From the NCBI GenBank assembly GCA_018822065.1, contig JAHJKV010000103.1:1-10307 (forward strand): DNA of 10,307 nt. The letters run 5' to 3'. How positions within the stretch are numbered: the first letter of the stretch is position 1; each line of letters starts with the position of its first letter. This DNA is from Pseudomonadota bacterium. Its GTDB lineage: Bacteria; Desulfobacterota; Desulfovibrionia; Desulfovibrionales; Desulfovibrionaceae. Under the pieces are notes generated by a model. That model had not been told where the DNA came from and ran no database searches. It worked only from the letters and a program-made list of their open reading frames with translations. Of the stretch, positions 1 to 6,946 are shown one piece after another. The position numbers were made by a program, and so were the translations under genes.

Positions 1-161
1 AGTCGCCGGTGCCCCAGGGCGATCCCCGCCTCAGGGTCGGTCCAGAGGTCATGATCATCGGGGCCGCGATGGGCCAGGGAGGTGGTCATCTGCGAGACAA
101 TGCTTTTAAGCTTGTCCGGCGTCGCGGAAGAGCGGGAGATAAAGCCTGCGATGCCGCACAT
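1..161 (-). CDS. AsnB-like glutamine-dependent amidotransferase, N-terminal 53 codons (cut by left edge)
   Basis: Reading the minus strand from an ATG at 161-159 gives a protein beginning MCGIAGF, followed by LAHRGPD and, at the edge, LGHRRL. These are hallmarks of the class II (Ntn) glutaminase domain of asparagine synthetase B. Cys2 is the nucleophile exposed after Met removal; the Arg in GHRRL belongs to the glutamine pocket. A clear GGAGG lies at 176-172, 10 nt before the ATG. The upstream transglutaminase-like gene stops at 163, leaving 1 nt between the genes, so they are probably translated together. The synthetase domain lies outside the window. By family the enzyme transfers ammonia from glutamine to an AMP-activated carboxylate. 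In a glycan locus the acceptor may be a sugar acid rather than aspartate (inference). It differs clearly from the AsnB-like protein at 3787-5670, so it is a paralogue, not a recent duplicate. Confidence 0.9.
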   Translation of the reverse strand, partial: MCGIAGFISRSSATPDKLKSIVSQMTTSLAHRGPDDHDLWTDPEAGIALGHRR

Positions 162-162
162 A

Positions 163-966
163 TCAGCGCTGCCTCCGAAGCATGTCCAGAAGCTGAGGCA
201 GGAGAAGAAGGATGGGAATCACCCAGATGAGGATGTAACTGGTCCGTTCGATCCAGTAGAGTTTTGGGTTGAATCCTCGAGGGCCGCCGGGAATTATCCT
301 GTTGTCGTGGCTTCCGAACAAGGCCGGCACGTACGAGTTTTTCGGATAGCGAGTGGCGACTTGATTCGGGTGACTTTCTGCCGTTTTCAAGCCGAAAGGC
401 AGGGCCACGTTAAAGATGGGATCGGCGAGGAAGAGCGTTCCGTCTTTCCACTCCGTCTGGACCAGCACATGGCCGTTGAGGTTGACCAGTGAAGCGGGGA
501 TGGAAAAGCGTTCCATAAAGATGCCTGCAAGAACGAGCGATTGTTGTGAGCAGATGCCGAAGCCTCGTTCAAGGGCCATCCAGGGGTGTGTCATTTGGTA
601 TTCGCGAAACAGGTGGGGAAGGTTCGTCAGCCCGAGGGCCTGGAAGAGCGGGTCAGCCCATGTCAGAGAGTAAAGTATCCAGTTTTGCCTTGGAGGGACC
701 CGTAGTGAGGATGTCGGAGGGACTCCCCGGCGCATGGCATTGTGAATCACATGGGTTACGTCTTCAATCGTGGTTTCATGCAGGTTGCGTTCAAGGGCCG
801 CTATCTGTTTAAGGGCTGCGCTATAGGATGTGGTCTGTGTGTTCCATTGGTTTCGCTGGTCGTTGGGGGACAGTAACCCCCAAACATTCAGGCAAAGAAG
901 GGCAACTCCGAGCGCAAAGAGTGTTTGGGCGAGGAGAAAACGGAGTGGAGGCATGACGACAGGCAT
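163..966 (-). CDS. membrane-anchored transglutaminase-fold (putative cysteine peptidase/acyltransferase) protein
   Basis: The 267-aa protein has a hydrophobic N-terminal helix (about residues 8-32), a soluble middle domain and a second hydrophobic helix (about 243-262) ending in RRQR. That pattern predicts both ends in the cytoplasm and the middle domain in the periplasm. The middle carries a transglutaminase-like triad: Cys139 in RGFGICSQQS, His166 in LNGHVLVQ and Asp182 in FLADPIF, with the family's usual spacing. Such domains can be peptidases, amidases or acyl-transfer enzymes; the substrate here is unknown. ATG at 966 was chosen because it follows the upstream GT4 stop by 32 nt; ATG at 954 is possible. 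A longer GTG start at 1041 would overlap the GT4 gene and add residues unlike a signal. No start has a good Shine-Dalgarno. It is followed after 1 nt by an AsnB-like gene, so the two may share a pathway. Confidence 0.75.
   Translation of the reverse strand: MPVVMPPLRFLLAQTLFALGVALLCLNVWGLLSPNDQRNQWNTQTTSYSAALKQIAALERNLHETTIEDVTHVIHNAMRRGVPPTSSLRVPPRQNWILYSLTWADPLFQALGLTNLPHLFREYQMTHPWMALERGFGICSQQSLVLAGIFMERFSIPASLVNLNGHVLVQTEWKDGTLFLADPIFNVALPFGLKTAESHPNQVATRYPKNSYVPALFGSHDNRIIPGGPRGFNPKLYWIERTSYILIWVIPILLLLPQLLDMLRRQR
172..176 (-). promoter_or_regulatory. Shine-Dalgarno GGAGG for the left-edge AsnB-like gene
   Basis: The minus strand reads GGAGG here, 10 nt before the ATG at 161. It lies inside the 3' end of the transglutaminase-like gene and supports the MCGIAGF start. 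Confidence 0.6.
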
Positions 967-998
967 AGTGTGAAGTGTTCCGGGATTAACGCAGCGTG

Positions 999-2120
999 TC
1001 AAGCCGACGGAGATGCTGTTTCGCAAACCAACGAATCCCACTGGGAGAATACGGAATGTTCCGAAAATCTATCGCAGATTTCCGGTGCACGCGCTGCCAG
1101 GTCGGCCCGATACTCGGGGTTGCCCATGATGTCGTCCATAGCCAACGCCAATGCAGAAATATCTCCGGGGGAAACCAGCAGTCCATCAATCTTGTGACGG
1201 ATGATTTCCGAAGGTCCGCTCGGACAATCGAAGGCAATGCAAGGCAGGCCGCAGGCCATCGCTTCGCACAGGGCGTTAGGGAAACCTTCGTAGCGGGAGG
1301 GCAGAACAAAGGCATCGGCGTGGAACATATATTCCGAAACGTTGTTGACCAGCCCCATAAAATGAACGCGGTCCTTCAGCCCGAGGGTTTCAGTCTGGGC
1401 TTCAAGCGCAGACCGACATGGGCCGTCTCCCAGAATAGCCAATTGCCAGGCCGGATGTGCGGCGGTTACACGGGAAAACGCGCCGAGAAGCAAATCGTGT
1501 CCCTTTTCCCAGGTGAAGCGTCCAACTGTCAGGAGTACTGGCCGGGGGAGGGGAGGAGGCGTGAGTTGAGCATTTCCTGGGTGGGGGATTGGGTTGGGTA
1601 TGACGATGGTTCGCTTTCTCCACGAAGTGGACAAGCGGGAAAACACGGCCTGGGTCTGAACCACGATGCGTGCTGCATTTGGATAGCAGAGCCTCCTGAG
1701 GAGACGCCAGAACAGACCTGGATCGTGCGCAGTCGGATCGGTGCGTTCGCAGACGATGACGGGTAGTTCAAGGCCTCGGGTCGCAAGGAGCGTCAGGATG
1801 TTGGTGGTGTCGAGAAAACTGATGACGACATGAGGCCGCGCCGCAAGTATCCTTGTTCGAAGTGTTTGTCTCCGATGTATCAGCTTGGTTATTTTTGCGA
1901 AAATACCGATAGTATTTTCTGCGACTCCCAATTGCCGGAGATGAATCTCCTGGGCCATTGTATGGAATATCGGTTTTTCTGGGCCGCTCAAGGTAAGTAC
2001 GCTGACATGATGGCCCGCCTCGGCCCAATGATTCGCGAGTTGGGCCAGCACTCGTTCAGCACCACCGGAGCCCAGGGATGAAATAATCAGGCAAAGGCGC
2101 AATGCAGGGACGTCAGTCAT
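999..2120 (-). CDS. GT4-family (GT-B fold) glycosyltransferase
   Basis: The 373-aa protein is typical in length for the GT4 retaining transferases that use nucleotide sugars at the cytoplasmic membrane face. It begins with a first strand and loop, LIISSLGSGGAERV (residues 11-24), the acceptor-side glycine-rich loop of the family. The C-terminal domain starts after a proline-rich linker (LTPPPLPRP) with LLTVGRFTWEKG. It carries the E-x7-E motif at Glu278 and Glu286 (EGFPNALCE), then CPSGPSEII and DGLLVSPGD, features common in O-antigen and N-glycan GT4 enzymes such as the PglH group. ATG at 2120 has AAAGG 10 nt upstream and follows the GT-C gene stop by 3 nt. The donor and acceptor cannot be read from sequence. 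It presumably adds a hexose or N-acetylhexosamine to a lipid-linked glycan (inference). Confidence 0.9.
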   Translation of the reverse strand: MTDVPALRLCLIISSLGSGGAERVLAQLANHWAEAGHHVSVLTLSGPEKPIFHTMAQEIHLRQLGVAENTIGIFAKITKLIHRRQTLRTRILAARPHVVISFLDTTNILTLLATRGLELPVIVCERTDPTAHDPGLFWRLLRRLCYPNAARIVVQTQAVFSRLSTSWRKRTIVIPNPIPHPGNAQLTPPPLPRPVLLTVGRFTWEKGHDLLLGAFSRVTAAHPAWQLAILGDGPCRSALEAQTETLGLKDRVHFMGLVNNVSEYMFHADAFVLPSRYEGFPNALCEAMACGLPCIAFDCPSGPSEIIRHKIDGLLVSPGDISALALAMDDIMGNPEYRADLAARAPEICDRFSEHSVFSQWDSLVCETASPSA

Positions 2121-2123
2121 TTT

Positions 2124-3692
2124 CTAGTAACCTTTGTTGGCGCGGACGAAAACAACGCGTCGTTCCAACCAGTCGCAAACATCGTAGATTTTGAGAAAGC
2201 GATTGCCTGAGGAGTCGGTGAAGGATTCTTTTTGAAGCTGTGCGCTCCACTCGGTCCAGCGGTGGGTAGGGGAGCATTGACCCTTCCACGAAGCCCTGGC
2301 CCTCCATGGTTGTGACTGGAGCTCTGGTTCGGTCTGGAGTCGGTTGAAAATAAAAACCAATCCAGTGAGTTCATGATTTCGGCCTGCCTGGGCAAGAAAA
2401 CTCTCAGGTGAATTGGGGAGGGTAACAAGGTTTCTTCCAGGAAAGGAAAGAAGGAGAAGTCTTGGTTCAGTTGTTGCCAGAATATCAGTGGGTTGGAAGT
2501 CTTGAATGACCTGATCGAACCCGGATTGGTGCGGTCGTCCAATGTTTTCGAATGACATGTGAGGGAGTTGTAGTGCAAGTGGGACGATGTTCAAAATGCC
2601 CATGCAGATGAACAGGCTCCAGGAGATTCTTCGGATGAGTTTTTCCGGGAAAAGCTTGGCCTGTTCGTTGAGCATGGTCCACGCTGCCAACAGGATTAAT
2701 GCCTGGTATGGAAGGTAGTAGCGCGTGGGCACGGCACCTGCGGTGCAAGTCGTAAAAATGAGGAGGAGAATGGAGCCAAAGGCAAAAAGAGCAAGTCGGT
2801 TAATGAAGCGGTTTTTGGCTGGGAGAAACAGTGATGCTCCTGCGGGAATAAGCAAAGGGGTGAGTGAGTTGAGTTTCAAAAGATCGCCCAGGCTGGTATT
2901 GAGCGCCATTATGTACTGGGCGGGGCTGGCCGTCCCGTAGAAATATTTCCATTTCTCCAGGTAAAGGAATGGTGGCATTGCGTGGCTTGTCTCCGGTCCT
3001 GTCGCGGAAGCGATAAAGACATAGAGAGCCGCGAAGGGAATCACGCCAAGTCCCATGCGCAGCCATGTGCGAATGGCGCTGGCAATCGAAGGTCGGTCGC
3101 ATAAAAGCAAGGGCATGAGCAGAAAAGTGTACACCCCCTGCATGCGAAAAGTGCAGGTCAGGCCGATAAGAAGCCCGGTGGAGAATACCCGTCGAGAGTG
3201 CAGGGCATACCAGAGAGTGAATAGGGTAAGGCCCCAAAAGGGGGTGTCCGTCAGGGGTCGAGCCAAGGTGCTCCAGGTTATGGCACTGGTCATAGTCAGC
3301 ACAAAAATCAACATGGCCTGGGCTGGAGGCAGGAGATGTCGCAGCAGCAGGTACAGACTGAATGCACCAAGCAAGGCAAATGCAAGAGAGAGGAGCGAAC
3401 CGTGCCAGAGTTTCGGCTTGTCAAAAGCAGATTGGACAAAGGCCAGGGTCACCGTGTAGAGATGATTGACGTAGGGATGTGGCTCCCCTAATTCCTGGTC
3501 GTGGCTAACAAATTTTTCCCAATCAAGAGTCGGTTCCGCGTGTAGATCACGTGACAAAGTGGCGGAGTTGGCCGCATAATGGAGTCCATCAGAATATTCA
3601 TGTCCTCCAGAGATGAAGAAGGATACAGCCCAGACAGTGAGTGTGATCACAGGGACAAGAGCCCAGTTCATGTCAGTATGAATCAATTTCAT
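2124..3692 (-). CDS. GT-C fold polytopic membrane glycosyltransferase (PMT/ArnT-like)
   Basis: The 522-aa protein has many hydrophobic helices across residues 10 to about 377, then a soluble tail of about 145 residues. The first extracytoplasmic loop has acidic residues (HEYSDGLHYA, Asp35), as in GT-C enzymes where this Asp/Glu is catalytic. ARPLTDTPFWG (144-154) and PTRYYLPYQ (322-330) also fit the PMT_2/GT39-like group. By family it would move a sugar from a polyprenyl-phosphate donor to a glycan, lipid or protein in the periplasm. The start is uncertain: ATG at 3692 is used, ATG at 3671 is equally possible, and neither has a clear Shine-Dalgarno. An extension to ATG 3785 was rejected because it would reach the start of the divergent AsnB-like gene. 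It is the first gene of the left block and stops 3 nt before the GT4 start. The GT2 and small transporter at 6532-7822 could supply its donor. Confidence 0.75.
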   Translation of the reverse strand: MKLIHTDMNWALVPVITLTVWAVSFFISGGHEYSDGLHYAANSATLSRDLHAEPTLDWEKFVSHDQELGEPHPYVNHLYTVTLAFVQSAFDKPKLWHGSLLSLAFALLGAFSLYLLLRHLLPPAQAMLIFVLTMTSAITWSTLARPLTDTPFWGLTLFTLWYALHSRRVFSTGLLIGLTCTFRMQGVYTFLLMPLLLCDRPSIASAIRTWLRMGLGVIPFAALYVFIASATGPETSHAMPPFLYLEKWKYFYGTASPAQYIMALNTSLGDLLKLNSLTPLLIPAGASLFLPAKNRFINRLALFAFGSILLLIFTTCTAGAVPTRYYLPYQALILLAAWTMLNEQAKLFPEKLIRRISWSLFICMGILNIVPLALQLPHMSFENIGRPHQSGFDQVIQDFQPTDILATTEPRLLLLSFPGRNLVTLPNSPESFLAQAGRNHELTGLVFIFNRLQTEPELQSQPWRARASWKGQCSPTHRWTEWSAQLQKESFTDSSGNRFLKIYDVCDWLERRVVFVRANKGY

Positions 3693-3786
3693 TGAATAAA
3701 GTGTCTGTAAAGTCGGGGACAAAGTCAATTTGATTCTGACCACTTCGGCAGACCTGGACAGAGCAAGGCTCGAAAGGGAGAGCATT
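3693..3786. promoter_or_regulatory. divergent intergenic spacer, likely holding promoters for both flanking transcripts
   Basis: These 94 nt separate the divergent GT-C and AsnB-like genes and are the only place in the left and centre blocks where both transcripts could start. On the minus strand a TTGACT (3728-3723) could be a -35 box, but the hexamer 17 nt later (GACACT, 3705-3700) is a poor -10 and would leave almost no leader before ATG 3692; it fits ATG 3671 better. AAAGTC occurs twice (3709-3714 and 3721-3726). No convincing plus-strand promoter was found. The presence of promoters is inferred from gene orientation. Confidence 0.35.
3774..3780 (+). promoter_or_regulatory. Shine-Dalgarno AAGGGAG fixing the GTG start of the AsnB-like gene
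   Basis: AAGGGAG sits 6 nt before GTG at 3787. Together with the need for Cys at position 2, it decides the start in favour of GTG over the upstream in-frame ATG at 3730. Confidence 0.7.
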
Positions 3787-5670
3787 GTGTGTGGAATCGC
3801 AGGGATTTTGAATTTTCAAGGGCAACCGGTCGACGAAGGGTTGGTTGCTCGAATGTGCGACAGCCTCGCCCACCGAGGGCCGGACGGGCGAGGGGTTATG
3901 GCCAGGGGCGAGATGGGTCTCGGCCACAGGCGCCTAGCCATTCTGGATCTTTCTGACAAGGGTGCCCAGCCCATGTCCTCTGCGGATCAATCCCTGTGGC
4001 TGACGTATAACGGCGAGATCTATAATTTTCTGGATATCCGCAACGAATTGGAGGCGTTGGGTCATTCGTTCCGATCGGGTACAGACACAGAAGTCATCCT
4101 TGCTGCATACCGGGAATGGGGTCGGGCTTGCATCAATCGGTTCAATGGCATGTTCGCCTTTGGCTTATGGGACGAACCCCTGAAACGACTATGGCTGGTC
4201 CGTGATCGCATGGGCATCAAACCGCTGTTTTATTGTTTGGACAAAACAGGAGTTCGTTTTGGTTCCGAGATCAAGGCCGTTCTTGAGGATGGAATGCAGC
4301 GAAAAGTATCACCCTTGGCCCTGTCGCTGTTCCTCGGTCTGAACTGGATGCCTGCTCCACACACGATGCTGGCGGACATAAAGCAGCTTTTGCCTGGGCA
4401 ACAGTTGACTGTGCATGCGGATGGTCGTCATGAATTAGACCGGTATTGGGATCTTGGATGCATGCAGAGCGCTCCGAGATCAGATGCGCGATGGGCAGAA
4501 GACTTTGACTCTTTGATGCATGAAGCCGTGAACATGCGCCTAGTAAGCGACGTTCCCTTCGGGGCATTTTTGAGCGGGGGACTTGATTCAAGCAGTATTT
4601 GCTGGTGGATGTCCCGGTCCATCTCCGACTTGAATACATTTTCAATAGGATTCAAGGAGCGATCCTACGATGAGACATCCTATGCAGAACAGGTGGTGGA
4701 GCACCTGGGAGTGCGCTCCTTCCGACGGGAGGTGGATGCGTTTGAGGTGCCCAGCCTTTTAGAGGCTGTGGTGTCACATGCGGAAGAGCCCACGGCGGAT
4801 TCTTCGATGCTGGCTGTATATCTTCTTTCCGAATTGGCCCGGAAGCATGTGACCATGGTCCATAGCGGCGATGGTGCGGACGAGTTGCTGGCAGGATATG
4901 AGACGTACCAAGCGAGTTTGCTAGCCAGAACCTACGGACGCCTTCCAAGCATGGTGCGACGGGGCGTGGCCGGGTTGGTCAATAGCATTCCTGCCTCAGA
5001 GGCCAAGGTCAGCCTGGACTTCAAACTCAAGCGTTTCGTGGCTGGCGCTGGCTTGTCGCCGGAACGGGCGCATGCCAGTTGGCGCATGATTCATGACCAG
5101 GAAGGCAAGTCCGCCCTTTGCCCGGAACTCTTCCGTGGCGGTGATGACGCCGTGTTTTCTCTCTACGAGGAGTATTTTCGGGCCTGCCCGGCCTCACGAC
5201 CTCTGGACAGGCTGCTTTGGGTGGATACTCGGCTCTATCTGCCGAACGACATGCTGGTAAAAGTGGACCGGATGACCATGGCCCATGGCTTGGAAGCCAG
5301 GGTACCTTTTTTGGACCACCGCGTGGCTGAATTCTGTTTTTCCATGCCAGCAGAAATGAAACTGAGGGCGGGGCTGAGAAAGAAGTATCTGCTCAAGAAG
5401 GTTATGGCGGAGCGGCTACCCCGAAAAATCCTAGGCCGGAAAAAAGCTGGTTTCAATTTGCCGGTGGGGCTCTGGTTGCGAACCAGTTTTCATGACTATG
5501 CGAGGGAGATACTTGGCCAGGGCGTGAGGGAAATGGGAGTGCTGGATGCAAGGCAGGTGGAGCGCTTGCTCAGCGAGCACAGGCGCAAGGTCAGGGATCA
5601 CAGTCATCAACTGTGGAATCTTCTGGTCCTTGTCCTTTGGTGGAAACGCTTCGGACGGCCAACACTGTGA
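3787..5670 (+). CDS. asnB: AsnB-like glutamine-hydrolysing asparagine synthetase/amidotransferase
   Basis: The 627-aa protein has the full two-domain AsnB layout. The start is GTG at 3787, giving (M)CGIAGI with the nucleophile Cys2. The ATG at 3730 would bury this Cys behind 19 extra residues. Glutaminase residues are present: HRGPDG (29-34), Arg49 in GHRRLAILD, Asn75 in YNGEIYN and Asp100 in SGTDTE. The synthetase domain has the PP-loop SGGLDSS (263-269), SGDGADELLAGY (360-371) and the conserved stretch from DMLVKVDRM (488-496) to VPFLDH (506-511). All catalytic features look intact. By family it makes an AMP-activated carboxylate and amidates it with glutamine-derived ammonia. In polysaccharide loci such paralogues often amidate uronic acids, as proposed for WbpS-type proteins, so free asparagine need not be the product (inference). 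A SAM methyltransferase follows after 28 nt on the same strand. The gene symbol reflects family only. Confidence 0.92.
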   Translation: MCGIAGILNFQGQPVDEGLVARMCDSLAHRGPDGRGVMARGEMGLGHRRLAILDLSDKGAQPMSSADQSLWLTYNGEIYNFLDIRNELEALGHSFRSGTDTEVILAAYREWGRACINRFNGMFAFGLWDEPLKRLWLVRDRMGIKPLFYCLDKTGVRFGSEIKAVLEDGMQRKVSPLALSLFLGLNWMPAPHTMLADIKQLLPGQQLTVHADGRHELDRYWDLGCMQSAPRSDARWAEDFDSLMHEAVNMRLVSDVPFGAFLSGGLDSSSICWWMSRSISDLNTFSIGFKERSYDETSYAEQVVEHLGVRSFRREVDAFEVPSLLEAVVSHAEEPTADSSMLAVYLLSELARKHVTMVHSGDGADELLAGYETYQASLLARTYGRLPSMVRRGVAGLVNSIPASEAKVSLDFKLKRFVAGAGLSPERAHASWRMIHDQEGKSALCPELFRGGDDAVFSLYEEYFRACPASRPLDRLLWVDTRLYLPNDMLVKVDRMTMAHGLEARVPFLDHRVAEFCFSMPAEMKLRAGLRKKYLLKKVMAERLPRKILGRKKAGFNLPVGLWLRTSFHDYAREILGQGVREMGVLDARQVERLLSEHRRKVRDHSHQLWNLLVLVLWWKRFGRPTL

Positions 5671-5698
5671 TTGGCTGGACAAGGATAAGGTAGGGTGA

Positions 5699-6490
5699 AT
5701 GAGCAAGACCATCCAGGACTTTTCGTACCAGTGGACCAAGTATACTGATAATGACGGGTATTATGGTTCAAAGGAGTTGTTCGCCGATATTGTTGAGCCA
5801 CTGTTCAAGGTCGCTGGCTTAGAAGGGAAAACCGTTCTAGAAATTGGCAGCGGCACTGGCCGGATAGTGAATATGATCATGGAGTATAATGCAGCCCATG
5901 TGTTCGCGTTGGAACCGTCAGACTCTTTCTTTGTGCTGCAGAAAAACACAGCCGAGCATGCCGACCGGTTGACGCTGCTCAGGCTGAGGGGAGACGAAAT
6001 ACCGGAAGACTTGTCGGTAGACGTTGTCGTATCCATTGGAGTCATCCATCATATCCCAGATGCGGCTGCAGTGCTGCGCAAGGCGTATTCTTGCCTGAAA
6101 CCAGGGGGGGATATCGTTGTCTGGCTGTACGGAAAAGAGAACAACCAAATGTATTTATCTGTTGTTCAGCCGCTGCGAGGAATATTAAAACGTCTCCCCA
6201 AAAAGGTTACTGGGTTCATTTCCTGGGTTCTGGTTTTGCTCCTGCAACCGTATATCAAGATAATCGAGGTGACGGGGCTGCGTTTTCCTTTGGCCAGGTA
6301 TTTGAAGTCGGTTTTTGTTCCAATTTCCCTTAATAAACAGTATCTTGTAGTTTTTGACCAATTAAATCCGGCATACGCGAAATATTACACCAAGGTCGAG
6401 GCCGAGGCGTTGCTGAACGATGCTGGATTTGTCGATGTGAAGATCCATCACCGGCATGGCTATAGCTGGACAGTGGTCGGGAGGAAATGA
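5699..6490 (+). CDS. class I SAM-dependent methyltransferase
   Basis: The 263-aa protein has the Rossmann-type SAM site: motif I VLEIGSGTG (46-54), an acidic residue closing the next strand (ALEPSD), VVVSIGVIHHIPD for the motif after it and LKPGGDIVVW downstream. The N-terminal FSYQWTKY resembles a motif common in methyltransferases of polysaccharide and lipid loci. A hydrophobic stretch roughly two thirds along (ISWVLVLLLQPYIKI) suggests membrane contact or a lipid-linked acceptor (inference). ATG at 5699 has AAGG 8 nt upstream and lies 28 nt after the AsnB-like stop, so the pair is probably one transcript. The LKPGGD codons contain a G7 run at 6104-6110. The position and type of methylation cannot be told from sequence. 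Confidence 0.85.
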   Translation: MSKTIQDFSYQWTKYTDNDGYYGSKELFADIVEPLFKVAGLEGKTVLEIGSGTGRIVNMIMEYNAAHVFALEPSDSFFVLQKNTAEHADRLTLLRLRGDEIPEDLSVDVVVSIGVIHHIPDAAAVLRKAYSCLKPGGDIVVWLYGKENNQMYLSVVQPLRGILKRLPKKVTGFISWVLVLLLQPYIKIIEVTGLRFPLARYLKSVFVPISLNKQYLVVFDQLNPAYAKYYTKVEAEALLNDAGFVDVKIHHRHGYSWTVVGRK

Positions 6491-6531
6491 TTCTTTTTGT
6501 GAGAGTCGGTGGGATTCCAGGGGATCGTTGG
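6491..6531. other. convergent spacer between plus and minus transcripts, no clear terminator
   Basis: The plus-strand methyltransferase and the minus-strand small transporter end tail to tail here. The only symmetry is CGTTG/CAACG (6526-6530 and 6533-6537) with a 2-nt loop and no T-run, too weak to call a terminator. The 3' ends of both transcripts may overlap. Confidence 0.4.
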
Positions 6532-6900
6532 TCAACGGGACAGAATGAGAATGCCGAGGCAGACAAGCCCGGCACCGATAAGTTTGGTTAGCGTGATGGA
6601 ATGGCCGAAAACGGCCCAGTCTGCGAAGATCATGAGCACGTAACTCAGGCTGACCATGGGATAGATGACGGACAGCGGGTGTTGGTTGATCATCACTACC
6701 CAGAGGCAGATGGCGCTGGTGATGGAAATCAAGGCCCCCCAAGCGTACCCGCTCGAAAGCAGACACAAGATCGTCGTCGGGACCACCGCCAAGTTGAGCG
6801 ATTCTGTGAGTGGATGGGCATTGAAGTGGAGCTTCAAGAGGACGTTGCTGGTTACCAGCAACAAGGACAGGAAACCCAGTTGGATCAAAGTCACGATCAT
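6532..6900 (-). CDS. small four-TM EamA/SMR-type transporter (ArnE/ArnF-like flippase subunit candidate)
   Basis: The 122-aa protein is nearly all hydrophobic, with about four membrane helices and few charges. The C-terminal half has the drug/metabolite-transporter signature: PLSVIYPMVSLSYVL, then an acidic residue (FADW), then a last helix reading LTKLIGAGLVCLGILIL. This fits half-size EamA/SMR proteins such as ArnE and ArnF, proposed to flip undecaprenyl-phosphate-aminoarabinose. GtrA-family flippases have similar size and topology, but the C-terminal pattern favours the EamA/SMR group. ATG at 6900 follows the GT2 stop by 46 nt, with only a weak AGG upstream. Position right after a polyprenyl-phosphate-sugar-synthase-like GT2 suggests that it flips that product (inference). 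Such proteins usually act as homo- or heterodimers; no second half-size partner is visible. Confidence 0.75.
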   Translation of the reverse strand: MIVTLIQLGFLSLLLVTSNVLLKLHFNAHPLTESLNLAVVPTTILCLLSSGYAWGALISITSAICLWVVMINQHPLSVIYPMVSLSYVLMIFADWAVFGHSITLTKLIGAGLVCLGILILSR

Positions 6901-6946
6901 TGTTTGAGCCTGTGGTGTTGTAAGGTCGTTTCGGTTTCAAAACAAA

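Noticed and set aside
1..966. Calling the left-edge pair a lasso-peptide system
   Set aside because: No precursor peptide or RRE protein is visible, the AsnB has an intact glutaminase start, the transglutaminase-like protein is membrane-anchored, and all neighbours are glycan genes. Kept only as a question.
996..1766. Plus-strand open frame of 256 codons
   Set aside because: It lies inside the minus-strand GT4 gene, shows no domain-like sequence and is rich in residues expected from an antisense frame.
3693..3785. N-terminal extension of the GT-C protein to ATG 3785
   Set aside because: It would use up the whole divergent spacer up to the AsnB start, has no Shine-Dalgarno, and adds a stretch before the first membrane helix that does not resemble the family.
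3730..3786. ATG 3730 as start of the AsnB-like gene
   Set aside because: It would place 19 residues before the catalytic Cys, which must be at the N-terminus; GTG 3787 has AAGGGAG at proper spacing.
6526..6537. Inverted repeat CGTTG-GT-CAACG as a terminator
   Set aside because: The stem is only 5 bp, the loop only 2 nt, and no T-run follows on either strand.
6362..6940. Minus-strand open frame of 192 codons
   Set aside because: It overlaps the small transporter and the plus-strand methyltransferase in other frames. Its His/Arg/Pro-rich sequence is typical of a shadow frame.
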